This document shows positions 1-7,755 of a stretch of 15,646 nt of DNA, piece after piece. The notes under the pieces were generated by a model. That model was not told the DNA's origin and ran no database searches. It saw only the letters and a program-made list of their open reading frames with translations. The stretch is from Flavobacteriales bacterium (GTDB taxonomy: Bacteria; Bacteroidota; Bacteroidia; Flavobacteriales_D; Crocinitomicaceae): the NCBI GenBank assembly GCA_947458985.1, contig CANHBA010000032.1:1-15646 (forward strand). Reading direction: 5' to 3'. The number at the start of each line of letters is the position of its first letter. Position 1 is the stretch's first letter. Made by a program: the position numbers and the translations under genes.

Positions 1-560
1 ATGAAGTCATCTTGTACGGCACCGGAGGCATCTTTATGTATTGGAGTAACAACATTGCCGACAGCATTCCATTTGTACCGCAACAAAGTGGTTCATACGT
101 ATTAACAGGCGCGAGCAATGAAGGTTGTGTTGGTACCGATACCGTTTATGTCAGTGTCAACGATGCAAGCAGCAATACCATTTCTGCTTCGGCAATTGAC
201 AGTTACACACTCAACGGACAAACCTACACTGCATCTGGCACCTATTCTCAAATTCTAACAAACGCAGCTGGCTGCGATAGCTTGCTAAGCCTCATCCTTA
301 CTTTAGATTTTACAGGTTTAGATGAACATGTAGGTACTTCGCTTTTGGTTTATCCAAATCCGGCTCAAGATTTAATATTTCTAGCGGTTGACACTGATTT
401 AATTGGATCAAACGTGATGATTTGCGATGCCCTTGGAAGAATTATACTTGAAACCACCCTTCAAAAAGAAGAAACAAGCATTGAACTTCGTGAATTCACT
501 TCCGGAACTTATTTAATCAAGGTTGGTTCACAAACGAAACGATTGGAGATTTTGAGGTAA
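1..560 (+). CDS. T9SS type A sorting domain protein, C-terminal part (5' truncated by window edge)
   Basis: Only the last ~185 codons are present; the frame is open to the left edge (first full codon at base 3), so the TTG at 12 is not a credible start. The fragment has three parts. First is the end of an Ig/PKD-like beta domain (YWSNN, then GSYVLTGASNEGC). Second is a short repeat type common in Bacteroidota surface proteins (SYTLNGQTYTASGTYSQ, ending in AGCDSL). Last is a C-terminal sorting domain starting at YPNPAQD (~residue 117), with DALGR and a final SGTYLIKV strand. This domain directs passage through the outer membrane by the type IX secretion system and is normally cleaved and replaced by a surface anchor. 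The full protein is probably a large multidomain surface or adhesin-like protein, but its function cannot be told from this piece. It converges with the DUF3108 gene, with one base between the stops. Confidence 0.88.
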   Translation, partial: EVILYGTGGIFMYWSNNIADSIPFVPQQSGSYVLTGASNEGCVGTDTVYVSVNDASSNTISASAIDSYTLNGQTYTASGTYSQILTNAAGCDSLLSLILTLDFTGLDEHVGTSLLVYPNPAQDLIFLAVDTDLIGSNVMICDALGRIILETTLQKEETSIELREFTSGTYLIKVGSQTKRLEILR

Positions 561-561
561 A

Positions 562-1350
562 TCATCTCTTTGATGTCAGTGGATTACGCAAATTGGTATA
601 ACCCACAATATGCAACCTGACGGTGCCGACGGGCAATTGTGCCTTTACCAATACTGGTAATTTGTTGTCGTCAGCCGTGACCCAAAACACGACATCTTCT
701 TCGTCTTTAAAGTAACGCCCCGTTTGTACAAGCGGCACAAACTTGTGGCATTTGAACTTGCCTTTGTCTGTAGTGATGACTTGATCTCCTAAGTATTTGA
801 TTTTAAGCGTAAAGATTTCGTTATCCATAAAAACTGGAAAGCTGAATGTCTTGCCTTTACTGGCGTTCTTGAAGTTTAGGGTGCGGGCATAATAGAAGGC
901 AGATATCATGTCTTGGGTGCCCATCGGGATTTTGAAGGTTTTACCTTTGTTGGTCTCTACGCTTTCACTCTGATGATGAAAGGTGTAGTCCTGACTGATC
1001 TTATAGCCGCCTTCATCCACTCTTCTTTTAAAAAACCAAGGCATAATGCTGCGCTGATCTAGAAAAGTTTCATAGGTGTCGTCGACCTTAAAAACATGAT
1101 CAAAGGTATTGATGGAATAGCCTTTGCCTACCGCGTGATACAGCGGTCTGCCATGTCCTTTGCGATCGGTCCATTTTAAGTAGAGCGTGACTTCTCCAGC
1201 ATCGATAATGCCATAACTGAGGCGGTAACGGAGCTTTTCACCAAGGCCAAAAGCTTCGTTTTCTACAACTGGAAAAATTTCTTTGGAAGAGCTACACAAA
1301 AGGAGTGAGAGCACACCTAATGTAAAAAATCGGGGGTAAAAGCGCCACAT
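562..1350 (-). CDS. DUF3108 domain-containing secreted protein
   Basis: A 262-residue protein of the DUF3108 family, recognised from the early 'GLGEKLRYRLSYGIIDAGEV' stretch, the 'DTYETFLD' segment and the closing beta-rich region (DDNKLPVLVKAQLPVGTV). The family is widespread in Gram-negative bacteria, predicted periplasmic, with no established biochemical role. The N-terminus (MWRFYPRFF then LGVLSLLL) looks like a signal peptide. A Cys follows, but the preceding LLL is a poor lipobox, so I do not call it a lipoprotein. I chose the ATG at 1350; reading on upstream gives only a TTG at 1377. The gene lies 41 bases downstream of tyrS on the same strand and is probably the last gene of the run. 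The family call is from memory of sequence features. Confidence 0.82.
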   Translation of the reverse strand: MWRFYPRFFTLGVLSLLLCSSSKEIFPVVENEAFGLGEKLRYRLSYGIIDAGEVTLYLKWTDRKGHGRPLYHAVGKGYSINTFDHVFKVDDTYETFLDQRSIMPWFFKRRVDEGGYKISQDYTFHHQSESVETNKGKTFKIPMGTQDMISAFYYARTLNFKNASKGKTFSFPVFMDNEIFTLKIKYLGDQVITTDKGKFKCHKFVPLVQTGRYFKDEEDVVFWVTADDNKLPVLVKAQLPVGTVRLHIVGYTNLRNPLTSKR

Positions 1351-1391
1351 AGTATTTGTTTTGTAGCGCCAAGGCAAAGTCTATGCCAAAA

Positions 1392-2675
1392 CTAAGCTTC
1401 TACTAATAAGATGTAATTGTTCTTTTTACCCTTTCCTAACAAGGCATAACGACCATTGATGAGGTGTTCAGGAAGTAAGATGAAGTCTTCGCCCACTTTT
1501 TCTTTATTGACGGAAATGGCATTGGCTTTGAGTTCGCGACGTGCCTCGCCATTTGAACTCAAAAACCCTGTTTTGGCAGCCAGTGCCTCTACAATACTTA
1601 GGCCCGTACCAAAATCGGCAAGAGTGACGCTTGCTTGTGGTACGCCTTCAAACACAGCAAAGAAATCTTTTTCAGATAGCGAACGGAGGTCTTCGGCAGT
1701 AGACTTACCAAAAAGGATGTTACTCGCTGCAATTGCTGTTTGCAAAGCCGCAGCGCCATGCACACGTGTGGTGATGTCTTCGGCGATGGCTTTTTGCAAG
1801 ACACGTAAATGCGGAGCAAGAGCGTGCTCGGCCTCAAGGGCTTCAATTTCTTCTTTGCCGCGAAGGGTAAATATACGGATGTAATTGGCGGCATCGGCAT
1901 CAGAAGCATTGAGCCAGAACTGATAAAAGGCATACGGGCTTGTTTTCTCGGGATCGAGCCAAACTGAACCGCTTTCGGTTTTACCAAATTTAGTGCCATC
2001 GGCTTTTTTGATCAATGGTGTGGTTACAGCATAGGCCTCACCTCCTGATTTGCGACGGATGAGCTCAGTTCCTGTTACGATATTGCCCCATTGGTCTGAA
2101 CCTCCCAATTGAAGGATGCAATTGTGGTGTTTATTGAGGTGGTAGAAGTCGTACCCCTGGACCAACTGATAAGAGAACTCGGTAAATGACATGCCGGTTT
2201 CGAGTCTTTTTTTGACGGAATCTTTGGCCATCATGTAGTTGACAGAAATATGCTTTCCGACGTCGCGAATGAAGTCGAGGAAGGACATGTTTTGAAACCA
2301 GTCGTAGTTATTGACCATTTCGGCAGCGGTTTCGCCGCTATTAAAGTCCAGGAAAGCCTCAAGCTGTTTGCGTACACAAGCCACATTGTGGTTGAGGGTG
2401 TCTGCATCGAGCAGATTGCGTTCTTGACTTTTGCCAGAAGGGTCGCCTACCATACCAGTAGCACCACCAACAAGTGCATAAGGTTTGTGGCCAGCACGCT
2501 GAAAATGCACGAGTGTCATGATCTGAACCAAATGGCCAACATGCAAGGAGTCGGCGGTGGGGTCAAAACCGATATACCCAGCGGATACTTTTTTGAGGAG
2601 TGCGTCTTCGGTTCCGGGCATGATGTCGTGGATCATGCCGCGCCATTGGAGTTCTGCGATAAAGTTGCTGGGCAT
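1392..2675 (-). CDS. tyrS: tyrosine--tRNA ligase (TyrRS)
   Basis: Class I aminoacyl-tRNA synthetase, 427 residues, normal for bacterial TyrRS; it activates tyrosine with ATP and charges tRNA-Tyr in the cytoplasm. The tyrosine pocket segment YIGFDPTADSLHVGHL (from ~residue 34) contains the HIGH-type signature HVGH at 45-48. GGATGMVGDPSGK lies at ~70-82. The tyrosine-binding pattern YQLVQGYD spans ~169-176, followed by GGSDQWGN at 191-198. The KMSKS-type loop is KFGKT at 229-233. The C-terminal ~65 residues (ARRELKANAISVN onward) form the S4-like RNA-binding domain. All key motifs are intact. The ATG begins one base after the gldA-like stop (TAA-A-ATG), so translational coupling to that gene is likely. 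I see no room for a T-box leader or separate promoter upstream. Confidence 0.97.
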   Translation of the reverse strand: MPSNFIAELQWRGMIHDIMPGTEDALLKKVSAGYIGFDPTADSLHVGHLVQIMTLVHFQRAGHKPYALVGGATGMVGDPSGKSQERNLLDADTLNHNVACVRKQLEAFLDFNSGETAAEMVNNYDWFQNMSFLDFIRDVGKHISVNYMMAKDSVKKRLETGMSFTEFSYQLVQGYDFYHLNKHHNCILQLGGSDQWGNIVTGTELIRRKSGGEAYAVTTPLIKKADGTKFGKTESGSVWLDPEKTSPYAFYQFWLNASDADAANYIRIFTLRGKEEIEALEAEHALAPHLRVLQKAIAEDITTRVHGAAALQTAIAASNILFGKSTAEDLRSLSEKDFFAVFEGVPQASVTLADFGTGLSIVEALAAKTGFLSSNGEARRELKANAISVNKEKVGEDFILLPEHLINGRYALLGKGKKNNYILLVEA

Positions 2676-2676
2676 T

Positions 2677-3576
2677 TTATTTTGTTAATTCTTTGAATAC
2701 TTCTTCTAATGTTTTTTGCTCTAGGCGCAAGGACAACACAAGCCAACCTTGCTGTTGGGCGAATTGTGCGACCTCTTTGCGGAGGTCATTGCCAGAGTTG
2801 GAGCCTAATAACCAACCTTTTTCAAATGCTTCAATTTGTTGTACTCCTGCAATTTTACTGAGTTGTGCTTTTGTGATTTGCGCATCGAACTCGACGTAAA
2901 CAGTTTGGTGTTCGAGTTCTTGTTGGAGTGTTTTGGCGGTGTCGTCGGCAACAATTTGACCTTTGGAGATGATGATGACGCGGTCGCAGATGGCTTCAAC
3001 CTCTTGCATGATATGCGTTGAAAGGATAACTGTTTTTTCTTTTCCGATGCTGCGGATGAGCTCGCGGATCTCGACCAATTGGTTGGGGTCAAGGCCAGTG
3101 GTAGGCTCGTCTAAAATAAGGACCTCTGGATCGTGGATAATGGCTTGGGCCAAACCAACACGTTGGCGGTAGCCTTTGGAAAGGGCGCCGATTTTTTTGT
3201 GCTGTTCGACGTCGAGCCCCACAGCATGGATCATTTCTGAAACGCGGGCCTTCAAATTCTTGATTTTGTAAATGCGGCCTACGAATTCGAGGTATTCACG
3301 CACATACATGTCGGTGTAAAGCGGGTTGTTTTCCGGCAAATAACCGATAATTTGGCGGGTGTCGAGCTTATCGATATCTACCTTTTTACCACAGATAAAA
3401 ACCTCTCCTTCACTAGCAGGCATAAAGCCCGTCATGATTTTCATGGTGGTAGATTTGCCAGCACCATTCGGTCCTAAAAAAGCGACGATTTCACCTTTTT
3501 TAACCGAAAAACTGACGTCGCGAACAGCAGCTTGCTCGCCGTAATACTTATAGAGATTTTTGACTTCTATGGACAT
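2677..3576 (-). CDS. gldA: ABC transporter ATP-binding subunit, gliding-motility GldA type
   Basis: A 299-residue single-domain ABC ATPase. Walker A is GPNGAGKS (35-42). The Q-loop region is GYLPENNPLY, with Glu in place of Gln, as is usual in this subgroup. The ABC signature is LSKGYRQRVGLAQA (from 132), Walker B is VLILDEP (152-158), and the H-loop His is 188 (STHIM). The length, the start MSIEVKNL, the 'PLYTDMYVREYLEF' stretch and the ~80-residue C-terminal tail resemble GldA, the nucleotide-binding subunit that works with GldF and GldG in Flavobacterium gliding. No GldF/GldG-like permease is in the window, so the partner must be elsewhere, and another ABC exporter ATPase remains possible. 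It sits between an O-antigen ligase-like gene (35-base gap) and tyrS. A weak -7-like TAACTTCG lies at 3583-3590 without a convincing -33 element. Confidence 0.82.
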   Translation of the reverse strand: MSIEVKNLYKYYGEQAAVRDVSFSVKKGEIVAFLGPNGAGKSTTMKIMTGFMPASEGEVFICGKKVDIDKLDTRQIIGYLPENNPLYTDMYVREYLEFVGRIYKIKNLKARVSEMIHAVGLDVEQHKKIGALSKGYRQRVGLAQAIIHDPEVLILDEPTTGLDPNQLVEIRELIRSIGKEKTVILSTHIMQEVEAICDRVIIISKGQIVADDTAKTLQQELEHQTVYVEFDAQITKAQLSKIAGVQQIEAFEKGWLLGSNSGNDLRKEVAQFAQQQGWLVLSLRLEQKTLEEVFKELTK

Positions 3577-3611
3577 GGTATGCGAAGTTACTCAATTTTT
3601 CAAAGAAACGT

Positions 3612-5042
3612 TTAACCTACCACCCTGCGGGAGTAAAACGAGAAAAAGAAGGCAAAAATAGTGAGCCCCATTTGCGTTTCTAAACCATCTTCTATGAAAA
3701 GGGTAAGCGCCAAACTGATGCCAATGAGCAGCCCTTGTAATTGTCGGTATTGCAATTGTTGCTTGATAAACAACAGCAGTAAGCCTACAAATAAAACAAA
3801 CCCAAACAAGCCTAAATTAAGCCAAGTGGTGAGGTAATAGTTGTGCGGGCGCAAACGGCGATCTGGGCGCAATTGAGAACCGCGTTCGTTATAGCGTTGT
3901 TGCATTTGGTCGCTGACATCGCCAACACCTACACCAAGCAGCCAGTTGTCGGCAATGAGAGACGTTGCATTTTGCCAGTATTCAAAGCGCTCCAGTAAAG
4001 AGTGGTCATTGGGATTATTGCTGTGGTGAAGTTGGAAACGCAAGCCAAAAAGTCGGGCCTGTAAGCCACCTTGTGCCTCGCGCACGTCGGCAAAACCAAG
4101 TTCAATTAGTCGAATATCTTCGGGGCTTAAATGTCGGATCCCAAAACCTGAAGCACAACCATTTTTACTCCTGACGTATCTTTCTATTGTAGCAGAAAGG
4201 TCTTGGCCACGCAAGTCTTGACCTTCAAACGAAAGCTTAGATCGTTTTTGCCAGGCCGAGGCCATGCTGGTTGGGTTGGTAGGGCAAGTTTCTCTGCTTT
4301 CTATTGGTTGAGCCAAATAATATACTAAGGACACTAGAAAAAGCAACGAAATAACACTTATACCAAAAACCCACGCCACCTTTCGTTTTTGTAGTAATAG
4401 ATGTATCGCATGGCCCAGTATAACTATTACAACAGTGAGCACTCCAGACAAGGCCTGACTATCAAAAGTGTAATACAAAAACCATAACGCCAAAAGGCCA
4501 TACCACCAATTGGTGGCTAACCGAAAGAGCGCTAATGACAAACCAAAGCCAATGAGGATGCCAAAACGGATATGAGATCCAAAAAGCGACATATCGCGGA
4601 TGTCAATGAGCTGGAGTTGTTCGGCAAAAAAATGATAGGAAAGGCTATTCACCAACGAACTCAAGAGCAGTGCGCCAAGAAAAAAACTCCAGAGACCTTC
4701 TGTTTTCTTGGCAGCGGGTAAAGGTCGCGCAGCAATAATCAAAGGAATTAATAGCAAACTAGTGAGGCGCCGCAATTGATCAAAGCCCTCCGTCCAATTT
4801 TGGCTCCAGAGCAAGCTCAACCAGAAAAGGACATAAAACAACAATAAAAGGTGAACCAAGCGGTTTTCGGCCAAGCGGCGATAGTAAGTTTTGAAGTCGG
4901 CCTCTAAAAGTAAATTGAGCGCACCTAAAAGCAAGCCCATAGACATTAAAAACTTACTGCAAACCATCCCCACCACAAAAAAGAGTAAGGTGAGGTAATG
5001 AAGTCTTGAATGGGCTTTGCCCCCGAACCAGCGTTGCAGCAT
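3612..5042 (-). CDS. O-antigen ligase/polymerase family (Wzy/WaaL-like) membrane protein
   Basis: A 476-residue polytopic inner-membrane protein. Many hydrophobic segments lie in residues ~15-245, followed by a large soluble loop (~246-400) and two or three C-terminal membrane helices. The loop ends with LLERFEYWQNAT, then NWLLGVGVGDV, then RPHNYYLTTWLNLGLFG. The loop His (H400) before a membrane segment is the typical position in the Wzy_C/O-antigen ligase family, which joins or polymerises lipid-linked glycans on the periplasmic face. The closing IEDGLETQMG motif also fits the Bacteroidota members. Ligase and polymerase cannot be separated by sequence. No glycosyltransferases or flippase are adjacent, so this is not inside a classical O-antigen cluster. 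It starts 13 bases after the S41 protease stop, consistent with co-transcription. Confidence 0.85.
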   Translation of the reverse strand: MLQRWFGGKAHSRLHYLTLLFFVVGMVCSKFLMSMGLLLGALNLLLEADFKTYYRRLAENRLVHLLLLFYVLFWLSLLWSQNWTEGFDQLRRLTSLLLIPLIIAARPLPAAKKTEGLWSFFLGALLLSSLVNSLSYHFFAEQLQLIDIRDMSLFGSHIRFGILIGFGLSLALFRLATNWWYGLLALWFLYYTFDSQALSGVLTVVIVILGHAIHLLLQKRKVAWVFGISVISLLFLVSLVYYLAQPIESRETCPTNPTSMASAWQKRSKLSFEGQDLRGQDLSATIERYVRSKNGCASGFGIRHLSPEDIRLIELGFADVREAQGGLQARLFGLRFQLHHSNNPNDHSLLERFEYWQNATSLIADNWLLGVGVGDVSDQMQQRYNERGSQLRPDRRLRPHNYYLTTWLNLGLFGFVLFVGLLLLFIKQQLQYRQLQGLLIGISLALTLFIEDGLETQMGLTIFAFFFSFYSRRVVG

Positions 5043-5055
5043 TTGTTTCTAACGC

Positions 5056-6696
5056 TTAAATCTTCAGAATAGTATTGTACTGAGTAGGTGCTTGTAAAAT
5101 TTCTAATCCTTTTTGTACCACTGGGTCGGCTTGCAATTGTTGTTTGGCACGGCCCTCTTGGAAATAATAACGTGAAATAATTTCGTCTTCGAGCAGTTCA
5201 CTGATCTCTTTTTTGAATTTATCGAGGTCGCGGTCTTTGGAAGGAGTAACCTTTTCAAGCATTTGATTGTATTGCGCAGCTACATCTTCAAAATACCCTT
5301 CTTTTTCAGCCGTTTCTTTCATTTTGCGCAGCGCTTCTTCCGAAGCGGTAGTATAATCGAAATCTGGTTGCGCCATGACGTAACTCTTGAAAGCAGTGTA
5401 TTCAGCATCGCTGAGTTTAAAGGTGCCAGCAGCGGCAATTGTTGGATTTTGAGCCGCAAATTGCGTCGCATAATTGAAAATGTGATTCTTGACCAGAAGC
5501 ATGGCCGACAACCTGCTGAGGTCTTCGAACGCTACTTCGATGTCGGGGTCAATGCCGCGGCCATCAATAACAGGCCTGCCATTTTTGGTATAGAAAGTTT
5601 TGAGCAAGGAGTCGGCAACTTCTTTGGCTTTTTCGCCATTTTCTTTGTCGTAATATTCCAAGCGCTGCACGCAACGTCCAGAGGGTGTATAGTATTTGGC
5701 AATCGTAATTTTGATTTTTGATCCGTATTTGAGGTCGTAAGTGCGTTGCACTAATCCTTTACCAAAGCTCGTTTCACCGATTACCACAGCGCGGTCTAAA
5801 TCTTGTAAACTGCCCGCTAAAATTTCGGAAGCAGATGCCGAGCCACCGTCGATGAGCACCACAAGTGGCATGTTGGGAGCAAACGGATCTTCGAGGGTTT
5901 TGTAGATGCGATTTTCTTCAGCAACGCGTCCTTTTGTAGTCACGACGACTTGGTTTTTGGCTACGAAGAAATTGACGATTTTTACCGCCTCAAGAAGCAA
6001 ACCACCACCATTGCCACGGAGGTCTAGAACAAGCTCTTGCATGCCCTGAGCCTGCAGCTTTTCAATGGCACTTTTGACATCGGCCGCAGCAGTTTGGGTA
6101 AAGGAATTGAGTTTGACATAACCAACTTTGTTTTGCAACATACCAAAATATGGCACATCTGGAAGTTTGATTTCGTCGCGGGTAATCTTGAAATTCTTCT
6201 TGCCTTCGCCGGTTCTTTCCACGACCAATTCGAAAGAGGTGCCTTTAGGGCCCTTTAATGCATCTGAAACCTCTTCTGTGGTTTTCTTTTCCATGCTTTT
6301 GCCGTCGATGCTGATGATTTTGTCGCCGGCCTTCAAGCCAGCCGCTTGCGCCGGCTTGCCTTCGTAGGGTTCGGCAATAAAACTGAAATCGCCCATTTTA
6401 CGAATGAGCGCACCAATACCGCCATATTGACCAGTAGTCATGAGGCGGTAATCTTCGATATTGGATTCATGGTAATAAACCGTGTAAGGATCTAATTCCT
6501 TGAGCATGGCGTCGATGCCTGTTTTGGCCAGCTGACCATTTTTGGTTTCGTCGACAAAATAGAGGTCGAGGTGCTCATAGATTTGATCCATGATTTCCAA
6601 ACTCTTGAGGGTTTCAAAAGAATTGGTTTGGGCATGGCCTATTTGCAGACTCAGTAAGAAGGAAAGAAATAAGAAAGGTAATTTGGTCAATTTCAT
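5056..6696 (-). CDS. S41 family C-terminal processing peptidase (CtpA/Prc-like)
   Basis: A 546-residue periplasmic serine protease. A signal peptide covers residues 1-23 (hydrophobic core, then IGHAQ). A PDZ domain follows at ~90-165 (YGGIGALIRK, then AGLKAGDKIISIDGKSM). The peptidase core contains LDLRGNGGGLL (225-234), the nucleophile Ser288 in GGSASASEI, and Lys313 in FGKGLVQ, exactly 25 residues later as in known Ser-Lys C-terminal processing proteases; Gln317 fits the third catalytic residue. The C-terminal ~160 residues are helical and charged, and may be a regulatory or oligomerisation part. Such enzymes trim or degrade envelope proteins, including cell-wall hydrolases and their regulators in some bacteria; the substrate here is unknown. 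The start ATG overlaps the rnpA stop (ATGA), so the two are probably translationally coupled. Confidence 0.95.
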   Translation of the reverse strand: MKLTKLPFLFLSFLLSLQIGHAQTNSFETLKSLEIMDQIYEHLDLYFVDETKNGQLAKTGIDAMLKELDPYTVYYHESNIEDYRLMTTGQYGGIGALIRKMGDFSFIAEPYEGKPAQAAGLKAGDKIISIDGKSMEKKTTEEVSDALKGPKGTSFELVVERTGEGKKNFKITRDEIKLPDVPYFGMLQNKVGYVKLNSFTQTAAADVKSAIEKLQAQGMQELVLDLRGNGGGLLLEAVKIVNFFVAKNQVVVTTKGRVAEENRIYKTLEDPFAPNMPLVVLIDGGSASASEILAGSLQDLDRAVVIGETSFGKGLVQRTYDLKYGSKIKITIAKYYTPSGRCVQRLEYYDKENGEKAKEVADSLLKTFYTKNGRPVIDGRGIDPDIEVAFEDLSRLSAMLLVKNHIFNYATQFAAQNPTIAAAGTFKLSDAEYTAFKSYVMAQPDFDYTTASEEALRKMKETAEKEGYFEDVAAQYNQMLEKVTPSKDRDLDKFKKEISELLEDEIISRYYFQEGRAKQQLQADPVVQKGLEILQAPTQYNTILKI

Positions 6697-7172
6697 GGGT
6701 TGATTTCTTTAATAAGTTGGTCTAGAGCCTTACACAACTTTTGTTCCAAAAGTTGAAAGGTAGGACGTTCATCGGCAACAAAAGTTAACGAAAAAACAAG
6801 TTTTTTATTGTTTGATTGCAGCAGCGTTATCAATGCCGCTTTGTTCTTGCGCAATACCTCGCGCATCAAGCGCTTGATGTAGTTTCTGTCGTGGGCTCTT
6901 TTGAACCTGCGCTTTGGCGCTGAAAAAAGTACTTGAAAAGGTGCTTCGCTTACTTCGCTTTGCGAGCGGTCTTCAATAATGTACATTAAACGGATGGGGT
7001 AAGCCTTGATGAGTTGTCCCTGCGCAAAAAGCTGTTCGATCTTTTTAAGACTGCACAATTTGAATGCCTTTGGCAAACTTTCATCGATATGTTCTTGTGG
7101 CTTAGTCAAGGTGCTTGTCTGAAACTTCTTCGTAATCTGTAAATTGATTTGGGTCTTCGTCTTGATGCACAT
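6693..7172 (-). CDS. rnpA: ribonuclease P protein component
   Basis: The protein subunit of RNase P, which binds the catalytic RNA and helps mature tRNA 5' ends. The family hallmark is the basic helix KRRFKRAHDRNYIKRLMREVLR (~88-108), preceded by the strand region (KIEQLFAQGQLIKAYPIRLMY) and followed by LVFSLTFVADE. The start is uncertain. The ATG at 7172 is the only in-frame ATG before the core but overlaps the upstream membrane-protein gene by 71 bases and gives 159 residues, longer than the usual ~115-135. In-frame TTG codons at 7109 (138 residues) and 7076 (127 residues, no overlap) are alternatives. I list the ATG, but a shorter form is quite possible. The gene is not next to rpmH here; it sits between an unknown membrane protein and the S41 protease (ATGA overlap). 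Confidence 0.92.
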   Translation of the reverse strand: MCIKTKTQINLQITKKFQTSTLTKPQEHIDESLPKAFKLCSLKKIEQLFAQGQLIKAYPIRLMYIIEDRSQSEVSEAPFQVLFSAPKRRFKRAHDRNYIKRLMREVLRKNKAALITLLQSNNKKLVFSLTFVADERPTFQLLEQKLCKALDQLIKEINP

Positions 7173-7755
7173 CTAGATCGGATTGCGGTGGCTTCGGTCT
7201 AAAAATACGCAGCAAACGAAAGAAGATACTGACCACAAAAATGAATCCCAATACTTGAAACACAAAGCCTAAAAGAAACGCTTTTTCCAAACTGCGGATA
7301 TTGGATTCAAACCAATTTAAAATTCCGATTTCGGTCAAATTCGGATAAAAATACAAGCCTGTAAAGGTGAGCGCAGACAATACGAGGAGTGCTATTTCTA
7401 AGTTCTTGGAATAAGGCTTTTGCTGAATTGGCATCTGAAAACCAGCCAAAAACTGAATTTGCTCTTGTTGTTTTTGAAACTTCCCCAATAAATAGAGCAT
7501 TAAGATGAGGCCGCCTGGCACGAGTTTTTGCCAATTGAGCACATAGGTAGGCTCAGTTGGGGCAAATTCTAAGCAATATGCAAAAGTAATACTCACAAGT
7601 AAAACGTACTTGAGCGCTTTTAAAATGTAGTGTTCAGCCAAAAACGGTGGGCGCATTCCGGTGAGCATTTTGTGTAGCAACTCCAAAAAGAACCAAATGA
7701 AGTTAAAGATGGCAAAACGCACACCTAGCTTGAAAATGAGCGTGAGTAAAATCAT
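7102..7755 (-). CDS. integral membrane protein of unknown function
   Basis: I do not recognise a named family. The 217-residue protein has about five hydrophobic stretches (approximately residues 8-28, 47-63, 78-91, 120-136 and 158-182). After a basic segment (RLLRIFRPKPP) it ends in a strongly acidic tail (residues ~192-217, rich in Asp and Glu). The basic-then-acidic end suggests a cytoplasmic C-terminus by the positive-inside rule. The start ATG overlaps the lysozyme stop by four bases (ATGA), good evidence that this frame is translated in the operon. The 3' end overlaps the longest reading of rnpA by 71 bases. The setting (lysozyme before, rnpA after) suggests a conserved but uncharacterised envelope protein; no activity can be assigned. 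Confidence 0.8.
   Translation of the reverse strand: MILLTLIFKLGVRFAIFNFIWFFLELLHKMLTGMRPPFLAEHYILKALKYVLLVSITFAYCLEFAPTEPTYVLNWQKLVPGGLILMLYLLGKFQKQQEQIQFLAGFQMPIQQKPYSKNLEIALLVLSALTFTGLYFYPNLTEIGILNWFESNIRSLEKAFLLGFVFQVLGFIFVVSIFFRLLRIFRPKPPQSDLDVHQDEDPNQFTDYEEVSDKHLD

Noticed and set aside
1290..1350. Lipoprotein signal in the DUF3108 protein
   Set aside because: A Cys follows the hydrophobic stretch, but the residues before it are LLL; a lipobox needs Gly, Ala or Ser just before the Cys.
1456..1884. 142-codon open frame antisense to tyrS
   Set aside because: It lies wholly inside tyrS, with low-complexity Ser/Ala/Arg-rich translation typical of an antisense frame, and no recognisable domain.
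5263..5721. 152-codon open frame antisense to the S41 protease gene
   Set aside because: It is entirely inside a well-supported gene; its Phe-rich translation reflects Lys/Glu codons on the opposite strand.
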